The notes below the pieces were generated by a model. It was not told the DNA's origin, ran no database searches, and saw only the letters and a program-made list of their open reading frames with translations. Below are positions 1 to 7,861 of a DNA stretch of 64,000 nt, piece after piece. The position numbers and the translations under genes were made by a program. Source of the stretch: Mucilaginibacter aquariorum (lineage in GTDB: Bacteria; Bacteroidota; Bacteroidia; Sphingobacteriales; Sphingobacteriaceae); assembly GCF_024498135.1 (NCBI RefSeq), contig NZ_JANHOH010000015.1, positions 1-64,000 of the forward strand, written 5' to 3'. Every line of letters begins with the position of its first letter. Position 1 is the first letter of the stretch.

Positions 1-108
<108 letters not shown>

Positions 109-117
109 CTTAAAGTT

Positions 118-154
118 AAACCCCCTTGCGTAAGCATGGGGGTTTCTTTGTTTT
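118..154 (+). terminator. Rho-independent terminator of the rRNA operon
   Basis: A perfect 8-bp stem (AAACCCCC at 118-125, GGGGGTTT at 138-145) with a 12-nt loop is followed by CTTTGTTTT. It sits 10 bp after the 5S rRNA, where the operon should end. Confidence 0.85.
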
Positions 155-235
155 AAAGGTTTTTTAACTGCTAAGAGGATGATGATAAGCGGGCTAACTG
201 CTAACTACACACCGCCAACTGCAAACTTCCTCACC

Positions 236-285
236 CTGTCCGTCCGTCCACTACTGCCGCACTTTACGTACACTACCGCGGACAC
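236..285. repeat. TGTCCGTCC hairpin element, copy A (degenerate)
   Basis: The left arm CTGTCCGTCCGTCC (236-249) is intact and the right arm is reduced to GCGGACA (278-284). It is one of about seven related elements of roughly 45-50 bp in the first 9 kb, with arms TGTCCGTCCGTCC and GGACGGACGGACA. This copy touches the 3' end of the DUF6371 gene. Confidence 0.55.
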
Positions 286-293
286 CCCCTATC

Positions 294-1304
294 CTACACA
301 AACACCACATCACCCAAATCAATACCCTTTACCCTGTCGGTTTCACTGGCCATACGCTCTAAATCGTTTGATACCCTGAACGTAGTGCCCGGCATAGCTC
401 TTTGCAGCTCCGCCGCCTTTAGCTTCCATTTGCTGTATGCATTAACATCGGGGAACAGCATTACCTTGCGACCCTGTAATACTTTACACTTGGCAAGGTT
501 CAATCCATCTAAACTACCGCTGGCCAGCCATATAAACGCCGGCATTAACGCGCTGGCTATAATGGCCGTTTTCTCGCTCTCGGTAATAGCTACGGGTTTA
601 TAAGGCGCTGCTATCAACAAATGCTCGCCAAACAAACATTGGTTTAATACAAAGTTTGCAGTTCGCGGTTGGCAGTTTGCATTGCATTGCTGCCCACTGC
701 CAACTGATAACTGCCCACCGCTGTCGTTCATCTGCCTTAATATTTGGGTATGTGCCCAGGTAATGTGGTTATAAGGTTGCTTTACCCGTTTACCGTTTTG
801 CATGTTGTACAGCATTATTTTACCTGTACGCACATAACCCTGCGCATCAAGCTGCCAAAATACGGTTGCGCCATGCCAGTGGCTACTGGTACCAATGCGG
901 TAACGGCCTACCAGGGCATCGGCGGTATCCAGCCCAAAACGGTTTATAAGGTACTGTACAAAATTATTTTTGTGGTAGTTTACAAAGCTATCGTTTACAT
1001 AATCGGGGCTTATGTAATAATCGGCTTGCTGTGAGGATGGCTTAACGCCGTGCCGTTTAGGGCCTGTGGTAAACTGTTTATTGCCTGTTACCAGCTTATA
1101 TCCCCCTGTTTCTTTCAGATACTGCTTAGGTGTAAAGTGATAACCGCATTTATCCTGCCTGTCGCACAGGCCTACATGAGGCGCAAGCTCCTCGCCGGTA
1201 TCGGTATCAATATAACGGGTAAAGGTTTTGCTGCGGTGGTTGCACCCGGGGCAGCGATAGCGCGTTTGTGCGCTGTAGGGTTGTAGGTGGTATTTGTAGG
1301 TCAT
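294..1304 (-). CDS. DUF6371 protein, zinc ribbon plus Toprim/primase-like
   Basis: This 336-residue protein begins with a zinc-ribbon-like segment (CPGC near residues 18-21, then CDRQDKC) and ends with a Toprim-like half carrying TESEK (the acidic E) and FPDVNAY. That layout fits the DUF6371 family, seen beside RepA-like ATPases in Bacteroidota mobile DNA; a role in element replication is inferred. The ATG at 1304 (MTYKYH) is chosen because the longer frame to 1361 is translated from a palindromic repeat at 1326-1422. Residues about 193-215 (DNA 660-725) are low-complexity and derive from a GCCAACTGC-type repeat found elsewhere between genes, so repeat DNA appears to have entered the gene in frame. 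The ATPase gene lies just upstream on the same strand. Confidence 0.75.
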   Translation of the reverse strand: MTYKYHLQPYSAQTRYRCPGCNHRSKTFTRYIDTDTGEELAPHVGLCDRQDKCGYHFTPKQYLKETGGYKLVTGNKQFTTGPKRHGVKPSSQQADYYISPDYVNDSFVNYHKNNFVQYLINRFGLDTADALVGRYRIGTSSHWHGATVFWQLDAQGYVRTGKIMLYNMQNGKRVKQPYNHITWAHTQILRQMNDSGGQLSVGSGQQCNANCQPRTANFVLNQCLFGEHLLIAAPYKPVAITESEKTAIIASALMPAFIWLASGSLDGLNLAKCKVLQGRKVMLFPDVNAYSKWKLKAAELQRAMPGTTFRVSNDLERMASETDRVKGIDLGDVVFV

Positions 1305-1325
1305 TGGGGTAATATTTAAACAGAT

Positions 1326-1422
1326 CGTCATTGCGAGGTACGAAGCAATCTCTTTAAGCAAATCGTTTAAGTAAGGTGTACAACTGTCCTAAAGAGATTG
1401 CCGCGCTACGCTCGCAATGACG
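1326..1422. repeat. Palindromic intergenic repeat (CGTCATTGCGAG family)
   Basis: CGTCATTGCGAGGTACGAAG at 1326 is mirrored by GCTACGCTCGCAATGACG ending at 1422; the inner arms CAATCTCTTTA and TAAAGAGATTG also pair. The two 30-bp arms enclose about 35 bp. It separates the ATPase and DUF6371 genes and extends the apparent DUF6371 frame upstream of its true start. Confidence 0.8.
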
Positions 1423-1454
1423 CCTGAAATTTAGGGAGGGAATAAAGTCGTGGG

Positions 1455-1498
1455 TGTCCGTCCGTCCAAAAAGTACGGCTCCTGCGGACGGACGGACA
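1455..1498. repeat. TGTCCGTCC hairpin element, copy B
   Basis: This is the most symmetrical copy: TGTCCGTCCGTCC (1455-1467) and GGACGGACGGACA (1486-1498) are perfect 13-bp inverted arms around an 18-nt loop. It lies 21 bp beyond the stop codon of the ATPase gene, so it could act on transcript ends, although no T-run follows it. Confidence 0.7.
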
Positions 1499-1518
1499 GG
1501 CAGGATCTATTGGCGAGG

Positions 1519-2550
1519 TTAACCTAAATAGGCTTTCAGCATCCTGTCAGCCTTTTGGTGGGTGATGTTTAGCTCTTTGCCAATTTCGCGCAGGCTACGG
1601 CCCGATGCTTTCAAATCGGCAACCCGGGCCATTAGCTCTTCTTCGCTACGCTCGCCTTTTTTGCGTATCAGCTGTAGCCGCTCTTCGCCAAAGCTTACAA
1701 ACTGGTAATGCAAAAAGTTATCGGGTTTGTTTATGCGGCAAAGGCAAATGTTGTTATCGCCGTAAACCTGCTCGGTATTGCGCTGCTTTATTTGCTTAAG
1801 ATAACGCATATTGTTATCGGCGTTGCTTTCGCCAATGGTAAAGGCGCTATCGCAAAAGTTCATCAGCATTTTACTGCCCTGCAAATCGTTACGGGTAATG
1901 GGTTGGGTAAGGTCGCGCTTGGGGGTGTGCGCCAGTACCAATATACTTAAACCGTACTTGTTTTTAAGGGTTTTAAGCTGTTTCATTAAAGGGAGTGCAC
2001 CTGCTGCCTGCTCGGTTTCGTTACGCAGGTAGGTAAGGTTATCAATAATAAACACTTTGGCGTTGGTTTCAATTACAGATCGTTCCAAATCATGTATCAG
2101 GTACTCGTCGAAATCGTTAAAACCGTTTGGCAGTTCAATGTCGGGGTTTATTTTGCCACGCACAAAGGTTTGGTTAAACAGATAATGGTTGGTATACTCC
2201 TGCGAGTAGCGGGCTTCAAACTGCTTATCGGTAAGCTCGAAATCGAGGTAAACAACAGGCTGCGCAGGTGCTTCCACATCAAAGGGATTTTGGCCTGTGC
2301 CCTTGGTAATGGCATCAGCAATTTGTACGGCGAGTATACTTTTACCCAGGTTACTATCGGCAAACAGGATGCATACTTCGCCCTGGTGCCAAAATTTACC
2401 AAAAAGCATTTGGGGGATAGGCGTTTGGCTGGCTTCCTGCATCCAGTAGTTAGCATCACGAAGCATCAGCACACTATCGGTACCGGTATCGGGTTGGTTT
2501 AATTGGTTTAAGCTGTGTTGCTGCAAGTCGGCAGCGTTTAGTTGAAGCAT
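1519..2550 (-). CDS. RepA-like AAA ATPase (hexameric helicase type)
   Basis: A RecA-fold ATPase of 343 residues. It has a Walker A-like DSNLGKS near residues 58-64, a Walker B VFIIDNL near 168, and LSILVLAHTPKR near 205 as the sensor strand. The C-terminal 30 residues (SLREIGKELNITHQKADRML) form a helix-turn-helix. This matches AAA_25/RepA-type ATPases that open replication forks on plasmids and integrated elements. With the DUF6371 protein it resembles a small replication module; no integrase, origin or relaxase is visible nearby, so it may be a decayed element. Start ATG at 2550. Confidence 0.8.
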   Translation of the reverse strand: MLQLNAADLQQHSLNQLNQPDTGTDSVLMLRDANYWMQEASQTPIPQMLFGKFWHQGEVCILFADSNLGKSILAVQIADAITKGTGQNPFDVEAPAQPVVYLDFELTDKQFEARYSQEYTNHYLFNQTFVRGKINPDIELPNGFNDFDEYLIHDLERSVIETNAKVFIIDNLTYLRNETEQAAGALPLMKQLKTLKNKYGLSILVLAHTPKRDLTQPITRNDLQGSKMLMNFCDSAFTIGESNADNNMRYLKQIKQRNTEQVYGDNNICLCRINKPDNFLHYQFVSFGEERLQLIRKKGERSEEELMARVADLKASGRSLREIGKELNITHQKADRMLKAYLG

Positions 2551-2555
2551 GGGAG

Positions 2556-2758
2556 TTAATTATTGATTTAGTGAATTATTGAATTAGAAATTAGCGAGGT
2601 AATTAATTAGTGAATTACTGAGTTATGAATTGCGAATTAGGGAGGTAGCGAATGTGCTTCCTCAATCACTAATTCACTAACTCAATAATTCACTAATTAG
2701 CGAATGGCGAATGAGCTTCCTCAATCACTAATTCACTAATTCAATAATTCACTAATTA
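2556..2758. repeat. AT-rich direct and inverted repeat cluster
   Basis: Two near-identical 44-bp direct copies (2656-2699 and 2715-2758, starting GCTTCCTCAATCACTAATTC) follow looser inverted versions at 2556-2640 built of TTAGTGAATTATTGAATTAG-like units. The cluster fills the upstream region of the ATPase gene. The two close copies are separated by only 15 bp and no regular spacer is present, so it is not CRISPR-like. Function unknown; it could act as iterons. Confidence 0.6.
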
Positions 2759-2866
2759 TAAATCCTTCAGGATTTATCAGAAAATACCCCTCCATTAACC
2801 CATTTTAACAAGAGGCTTTCATCTGTGCCACGGGGGTACAGTGCTATAGTACAATGTTTGGTTGGG

Positions 2867-2915
2867 TGTCCGTCCGTCCGGGGGAGCGGGTAGCTCTGGA
2901 CAGTTGCGGACGGAC
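2867..2915. repeat. TGTCCGTCC hairpin element, copy C
   Basis: Left arm TGTCCGTCCGTCC at 2867-2879 and right arm GGACGGAC at 2908-2915. The loop is longer and carries an extra TGGACAG. It lies in a gene-free stretch between the AT-rich repeats and the DUF1828 gene, 78 bp from copy D. Confidence 0.6.
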
Positions 2916-2992
2916 TAAAAGCCCGGGGAGGATTATGTTCATTACAAATATAAAGAAATATCTGTATATAATAAAGAATTATTTAAAAATAT

Positions 2993-3038
2993 TGTCCGAA
3001 AGTGGCCGCGGGTGTCGGGGAGGGTGGACGGACGGACA
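2993..3038. repeat. TGTCCGTCC hairpin element, copy D
   Basis: Left arm TGTCCG (2993-2998) and right arm GGACGGACGGACA (3026-3038). The right arm ends 5 bp before the stop codon of the DUF1828 gene, so the element abuts the 3' end of that gene. Confidence 0.55.
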
Positions 3039-3042
3039 GGGG

Positions 3043-3858
3043 CTAAACTAATTGTTTAAGTTTGTCTCTTTCAGACCAGTTTACCATTTCTGAGTGTGTA
3101 TTTTCTAACAAGTGCCGAAGTGAACTATTAAAGTGCTCTGGATTATAACCAGAAGCAATATTATCTATCAATGAAATTTTATTTTCAATTTGTTCTTTAT
3201 ATAATCCTTTTGCAGCTAATTCAAATAAGAAATTAGTCCTTGTTATACTATTAAAAAAATATCCAGGAGTGCTACCCGTTATATAATGAATTAATATCAG
3301 CTTACTTTTTGGTTTTCTAATTACGGCGCTAATTCGTACCTCATTATTTTTCCCTAAATACGCTCCTAATTCTAACTTGTCTTCTGGAACAATGCTTTGA
3401 ATGAATGAGTTAGCTGTTCTTTGGAACCTTTCTTTGGTTTCTTTTTCTTGCTTATCAACAAAATCAATTTCCGATAAACTTATAATTGAAGCAATAAAGT
3501 TAGATAAGTCAAAAATCAATGAAGGTATAGCAAAAGCTTTTGAGGTTTTTTTATAATAATATTTAACTTTATTAAACCCGTAAACCTCTTTAATGTTAAA
3601 GGAATTATAATAGTGGAAAAAGGCTCTGTTAAAAATATCATCTTCAAAATTCAAGATAGATTCATACATATTTGAATCTACCCATCCGCCATCAGAAATT
3701 ACATACTCATTATCTTTTTCAGAAAGAAAGACCGATATAAATTTTTGGGATGTTGTGACATATGGAGTAATTATTTCCAAAGAGTTCCCTCTTACTTTGA
3801 ACTTCCATAGCTTGTCGAAAGATGCTATGACGCTTTGAAAAATAGGTTCGTAAATCAT
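3043..3858 (-). CDS. DUF1828-domain protein
   Basis: 271 residues. The N-terminal part (about 15-100), with SVFLSEKDNEYVISDGG at about 42-58, resembles DUF1828, a small alpha/beta domain of unknown role. The rest is not recognised. The gene is clearly more AT-rich than its neighbours, which suggests transfer. It overlaps the upstream 190-residue gene by four bases (ATGA), so the two are very likely translated together. Such tightly coupled foreign pairs are often toxin-antitoxin or defence units, but nothing in the sequence proves this. No signal peptide or membrane segment is seen. Confidence 0.65.
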   Translation of the reverse strand: MIYEPIFQSVIASFDKLWKFKVRGNSLEIITPYVTTSQKFISVFLSEKDNEYVISDGGWVDSNMYESILNFEDDIFNRAFFHYYNSFNIKEVYGFNKVKYYYKKTSKAFAIPSLIFDLSNFIASIISLSEIDFVDKQEKETKERFQRTANSFIQSIVPEDKLELGAYLGKNNEVRISAVIRKPKSKLILIHYITGSTPGYFFNSITRTNFLFELAAKGLYKEQIENKISLIDNIASGYNPEHFNSSLRHLLENTHSEMVNWSERDKLKQLV

Positions 3859-4427
3859 ATGAAGTTTACATTTGAATTTGGATCGTCAGAAGTAACTTTT
3901 AATGGAATTTGGCCAGGTAAAATCTGTATTTCTGGAAAATCATCGTCATTGAGCCGAAGGTTCGCTTCATGGCAAAAATGTTTAATACAAATATTTATAT
4001 CCTCTAAAGCTTTGGTTTCATTTTCATCAAGTAAAGAAGGAGTTTTATAAGCTATGTTTATTCCATTTTCATTGTAATAATGAAAGTGAGGTGCAGGTAC
4101 TTGCTGATCTTCCAATGGAATGCTTTCATCATAATTTCTATGTGTATCCCCATCACTATCATATCTAAAAAAGGGAACTGCACATAAATCCGTACACCTT
4201 AGTTTGAATTGAAAAAAGTTATGATTATTAACTTTAACATTGATTCTTAAAACAATAGCATTTGGCAATGAAAGGTGTGCAATATTGTTATTGCTCTCTA
4301 GGACATTACTATTGTTGCCAATTTCTTCGATACTTATCAAACTATCAAAAACTGATTTTCTCTCTCGTAAAACCTTATTATAAAACGCGTAATTCGCTTT
4401 TATTTCAGGTATTAGTTCTTTTGACAT
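3855..4427 (-). CDS. Unknown protein, partner of the DUF1828 gene
   Basis: 190 residues, AT-rich, soluble, with no recognised domain. The middle has a histidine- and tyrosine-rich stretch (PAPHFHYYNENG, about residues 111-122) and the C-terminal half holds several acidic residues (LNDDDFPEIQILPGQIP). It is the first gene of the two-gene unit and overlaps the DUF1828 gene by ATGA. The ATG at 4427 is the only reasonable start. Function cannot be assigned; the fixed partner and base composition argue for a horizontally acquired two-component module. Confidence 0.6.
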   Translation of the reverse strand: MSKELIPEIKANYAFYNKVLRERKSVFDSLISIEEIGNNSNVLESNNNIAHLSLPNAIVLRINVKVNNHNFFQFKLRCTDLCAVPFFRYDSDGDTHRNYDESIPLEDQQVPAPHFHYYNENGINIAYKTPSLLDENETKALEDINICIKHFCHEANLRLNDDDFPEIQILPGQIPLKVTSDDPNSNVNFI

Positions 4428-4440
4428 TAGGTTAAGGTTA

Positions 4441-5760
4441 TTTCTATAAACTTATAAAAACATTAACAATAATAAAAGGAGATGGGATATTTTAAATTTC
4501 ATCCTCTTTATTCATACGGATGCCTCGCGACCGCAAGCGTTAACAAGCAAGGCGTACAAGATTTCTCCTCGTACCTCGTTCGAAATGACAGGGTGGGGAG
4601 TTGAGTTTCTCACTCGTCCGAAATAGACAATATGGGGAGATGATTTTCTTACCTCCAAAACGCCTCAAAACGGCCTCAAACTATCCATTACCGCACCCCA
4701 AACGCCAAATTTCGACCCAAAACGACCTAAAAACGTCCTTTTTAGTAAAACCAGAATTTTAGGCATCATACCATCGTAATGGCATGGTGGGGAGTAGCTC
4801 AAACTGTCCGCCACCCCGTCCGCCATACCCGTACCTGCGGACGGACGGACAGCTCCGTGTTACCTAAACCCGATAGCAGCGGATACCGGCCTTCTTGCGC
4901 CTAAGGCCTGCAGGCGTATAAGCGGATAGCGGGGCTACCGTAACCGATTGTTGCTACAGCACCTTTACTTATTGGTTCATTAGTTCATTAGTTTATTGGT
5001 GGTGGGTTCGGTTTAGTATTGGTGGTGGTAGTAGGATGGGTTTGTGCTTGACGAACTGTAGCCCGCTCATTCGCCGCGGAGGGCTGTTACTTTGTCTTGA
5101 TACAAAGTAACCAAAAATCAAGACAAAAAAATCCTTCCCCGCACAGGCCTTTACCCATCGGCCCCGGTTTTTTGTCGGCCCCGCGCTCTTCGATAGGGAC
5201 GGCGGGGGTGGTTGTCATGGTGAGCTTGTCGAACCACGAGCGCAAAGGCAGGGAGGGGTTTAACCGCCCAACTTCACCACCACTCCGAGCCCTCACAAAC
5301 AGAACGTTAGCTACCTAATGCGGCATTGGCGTGTTGCGGATAGCACAATCCCTGCCACAGCAGAACCTTTAATAGCGACACGACGCAGCCGCGACGTTAT
5401 TCACTACGTTCATGAGATCGCTACGCTAAGTATCTTTGGTTCGTTTCTTTTGAGAGAAAAGAAATGAACATCCACAGGCCAAAGATCACATACTGCCGCA
5501 CCTAACGGAGCACTAACTCACGACCTAACGGAGCTTTGAAAGTTCGTTACCTATCAGTCGAACAAGATTTATCAAGTGTTTATATTTTTTAAGGGCTTTG
5601 ATGAGCTCACTCCGTTCGGTTCTCCTCGTACCTCATTCGAAATGACATGGTGGTGGTGAGGCACCGACGCGCAGGGCCAAATCATCTGCATATTTGCACA
5701 TCCGCATATCTGCACATCTAAAAAATCCTTATCTTAACCACACAAACCATTATAAATTTA
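4441..5760. other. Gene-free, repeat-laden region
   Basis: I see no credible gene in these 1.3 kb; the short open frames are low-complexity or read through repeats. It holds a partial copy of the GTTCGAAATGACA palindromic family (about 4550-4592), another half copy at about 5620-5647, hairpin element E (4804-4852), a perfect palindrome GTTACTTTGT/ACAAAGTAAC (5086-5111) and a half of the GGTGAGCTTGTCGAACCA family (about 5216-5238). It looks like an accumulation site for small repeats between accessory and core DNA. Confidence 0.6.
4804..4852. repeat. TGTCCGTCC hairpin element, copy E
   Basis: CTGTCCGCC, a second GTCCGCC five bases later, and the right arm GGACGGACGGACAG (4839-4852). Copy F at 8950 has the same two-step left arm with similar spacing, so E and F form a subfamily. 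Confidence 0.65.
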
Positions 5761-5766
5761 CTGCTT

Positions 5767-6954
5767 ATGAAAATTGCTATGCTTGGCTCGGGCTTTATAG
5801 CGCGTTTCTATGCCGATTCGCTGATTGGGCACCGCAGGCTGGATGTTCTGCACGCTGTGTACAGTCGTAACGTGGATAAAGCCAAACAATTTGCCAACGA
5901 TTATAAACTCCCCATCTATAGCGACAATATGCACGAGGTGGTGAACCATCCCGAGGTGGATGTAGTCGTAATTTCGCTCCCTAACGATCTGCACCTTGCC
6001 GCTGTTGAGGCCTGCGCCAAAGCGGGTAAGCATATGCTGTGTACCAAACCACTCGGTCGTACCGCTCATGAAGCCAAACAAATGCTGGATCTGGTAGAGC
6101 AGGCGGGCGTTATGGGCGGCTACCTGGAAGATCTGTGTTACACGCCCAAGTTTAATAAAAGTTTAGCCAGCGTAAAGGCGGGCGCATTGGGGCGCATACT
6201 TTGGGCCAAAAGCCGCGAGGCGCACCCCGGCCCGCACAGCAACTGGTTTTGGGATAAAGAACAAAGCGGTGGCGGTTGCATTGTCGACCTCGGTTGCCAC
6301 TGCATCGAAATTGCCCGCAGTTATATAGGTAAGGACATTCGCCCGGTAGAGGTGATGTGCTGGGCGGCCACGCAGGTGCACCCTATTGATGCCGAAGACA
6401 ATGCCATAGGCATGGTCAAATATGCCAACGGTGCTATTGGTCAGTTTGAGGTAAGCTGGTGTTTCCGCGGCGGTATGGACCTGCGCGACGAGGTGATGGG
6501 CACCGAGGGCACCATCTGGATAAACAATTTCTTGCGTACCGGATTTGATATGTTTAGCACCGGCAAGGGCGGCGGTTACGTTGCCGAAAAGGCCGAGAGC
6601 AGCCAAGGCTGGCTTTTCCCGGTTGGCGACGAGGTGAACGAGCTGGGCTACAACCACATGTTTACCGATATGTTTGAGGCCATTGAGCAAAACCGACCGC
6701 CTGCCGAAACGTTCTACGATGGCTACGTGGTAAACGCCATAATCGACGCGGCCTACGCATCGGCCAAAAGCGGCGTGTGGGAACCCGTAAAACTGGATGA
6801 TTGGCGCGGCAGCAACGATACCAAAATAGCCACCGAATTTGCCAATTACGATGAGCAGTATTACCTCATTAAAGAAGAGATCCTCCCCCACGGCGACCGC
6901 AAGCTGTTGTTAAAGGATAAAACGACAGGGGAAGTTGTAGTGAGGGATTTGTAG
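5767..6954 (+). CDS. Gfo/Idh/MocA-family oxidoreductase
   Basis: 395 residues. An N-terminal Rossmann fold carries the nucleotide-binding GSGFIARFYADS at residues 7-18, then DVVVISLPNDLH and the family signature KHMLCTKPLG (about 88-97), whose Lys is the usual catalytic-site residue. The C-terminal alpha/beta half holds GGGCIVDLGCHCIEIAR (about 168-184), where the second His pair is expected. These enzymes oxidise or epimerise sugars and inositols with NAD(P). The same-strand TIM-barrel isomerase 0.9 kb downstream is a common partner in sugar catabolism. It appears cytoplasmic, with no signal peptide. Substrate unknown. Confidence 0.88.
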   Translation: MKIAMLGSGFIARFYADSLIGHRRLDVLHAVYSRNVDKAKQFANDYKLPIYSDNMHEVVNHPEVDVVVISLPNDLHLAAVEACAKAGKHMLCTKPLGRTAHEAKQMLDLVEQAGVMGGYLEDLCYTPKFNKSLASVKAGALGRILWAKSREAHPGPHSNWFWDKEQSGGGCIVDLGCHCIEIARSYIGKDIRPVEVMCWAATQVHPIDAEDNAIGMVKYANGAIGQFEVSWCFRGGMDLRDEVMGTEGTIWINNFLRTGFDMFSTGKGGGYVAEKAESSQGWLFPVGDEVNELGYNHMFTDMFEAIEQNRPPAETFYDGYVVNAIIDAAYASAKSGVWEPVKLDDWRGSNDTKIATEFANYDEQYYLIKEEILPHGDRKLLLKDKTTGEVVVRDL

Positions 6955-7160
6955 GGAGAGGAGAATCAAGAGTCAAGAATCAAGACAGGAAAGAAGGTTG
7001 GTTACTCTAAGCTTATTGAAAGCTATCCTCCGGGTCTTGCCTCTTTTCTCAATGGCGTTACCTTCGGCCCGGGCTTTACGCTCATACGCGCACAGGCATT
7101 AGGCGCGGGGCCGGTATCCGCTGCAATCCCTAACGCAGGGTAGACGCTAATGATAAACTA

Positions 7161-7275
7161 TGTCATTTCGAACGAGGTACGAGGAGAAATCTTCTACGAG
7201 CAGTAAGTAAGCGCCTTGCATCTGAAAAAGCAGGGCGTAGAAGATTTCTCCTCACTACGTTCGTTCGAAATGACA
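7161..7275. repeat. 115-bp palindromic repeat, copy 1
   Basis: TGTCATTTCGAACGAGGTAC at the left is mirrored by GTTCGTTCGAAATGACA at the right, and AGGAGAAATCTTCTACG pairs with CGTAGAAGATTTCTCCT. The centre holds GCGCCTTGCATC. Partial relatives lie at about 4550-4592 and 5620-5647. The same flank (ATAAACTATGTC) precedes copies 1 and 2. Confidence 0.85.
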
Positions 7276-7319
7276 TAGATATTTAATAAATTGTAAACGA
7301 AGACGATAATAATAAACTA

Positions 7320-7390
7320 TGTCATTTCGAACGAGGTACGAGGAGAAATCTTCTACAAGCAGTAAGTAAGCGCCTTGCATCCGAAATGAC
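7320..7390. repeat. Palindromic repeat, copy 2 (shortened)
   Basis: The left 60 bp match copy 1 almost base for base, then the sequence jumps to CCGAAATGAC, so the central part and most of the right arm are deleted. It ends 22 bp before the GIY-YIG start codon and so forms the gene's leader. Confidence 0.8.
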
Positions 7391-7412
7391 CGATCTTTAA
7401 TTTAATAACAAT

Positions 7413-7715
7413 ATGTGGAACTATAACTTTTATGTTTACATCACCACCAATCACGACAGAACCGTATTATACATCGGTGTTACAAATGATTTGAGCAGGA
7501 GGCTGTACGAACATAAAGAGAATAAAGGCACAGGTAAGTCGTTTACCGGGAAATACTATTGCTATAATTTAGTTCACTATGAGCATTTCTCGAATATTGA
7601 ACATGCCATAGAACGTGAGAAAGAAATAAAGAAGTGGCGAAGGGAGAAAAAGGATGCTCTGATTGCATCTATTAACCCGGAATGGAAGTTTTTAAATGAT
7701 GAAGTAATTGAATAA
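7413..7715 (+). CDS. Small GIY-YIG nuclease-family protein
   Basis: 100 residues, forming a stand-alone GIY-YIG domain. The VYI of strand 1 (residues 7-9), LYIGVTN of strand 2 (about 20-26), the catalytic Arg in SRRLYEHK and the metal-binding Glu in AIEREKEIKKWRR (about 69-81) are all present. The length matches the UvrC/Slx1-like single-domain group common in Bacteroidota, often annotated as excinuclease-like. It is flanked on both sides, within 15-25 bp, by copies of the same palindromic repeat, an arrangement resembling RAYT transposases with REP sequences. Whether it acts on the repeat is inference. Confidence 0.88.
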   Translation: MWNYNFYVYITTNHDRTVLYIGVTNDLSRRLYEHKENKGTGKSFTGKYYCYNLVHYEHFSNIEHAIEREKEIKKWRREKKDALIASINPEWKFLNDEVIE

Positions 7716-7729
7716 ATATAATAAACTGG

Positions 7730-7842
7730 GTCATTTCGAACGAGGTACGAGGGGAAATATTCTACGAGCAGTAAGTAACTCCTTGCATCCGAAAAAGCAG
7801 GGCGTAGAAGATTTCTCCTCACTACGTTCGTTCGAAATGACA
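7730..7842. repeat. Palindromic repeat, copy 3
   Basis: A full-length copy, a few bases shorter in the centre than copy 1, beginning 15 bp after the GIY-YIG stop codon. Arms GTCATTTCGAACGAGGTACG and CGTTCGTTCGAAATGACA are retained. It ends 19 bp before the isomerase start codon, so the GIY-YIG gene plus repeats occupy the whole oxidoreductase-isomerase gap. Confidence 0.85.
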
Positions 7843-7861
7843 ATTTGTTAAATAAACCAAT

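Noticed and set aside
109..293. tRNA gene after the 5S rRNA
   Set aside because: No cloverleaf or TTCGAAT-type arm is visible; only the terminator and repeat units are present.
1305..1361. Longer N-terminus for the DUF6371 protein
   Set aside because: These codons are translated from the CGTCATTGCGAG palindromic repeat; the ATG at 1304 starts real protein.
2656..2758. CRISPR-like direct repeats
   Set aside because: Two copies lie 15 bp apart with relatives in inverted order and no regular spacers.
2854..3051. 65-codon frame between hairpin copies C and D
   Set aside because: It reads through two hairpin elements and AT-rich filler; no homology recognised.
5087..5318. Two opposite open frames of about 70 codons
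   Set aside because: They mirror one another over repeat and palindromic DNA and show no protein-like composition.
6163..6891. Long antisense frame (242 codons) inside the oxidoreductase
   Set aside because: It is a shadow of the well-supported plus-strand gene; the residues show no family motif.
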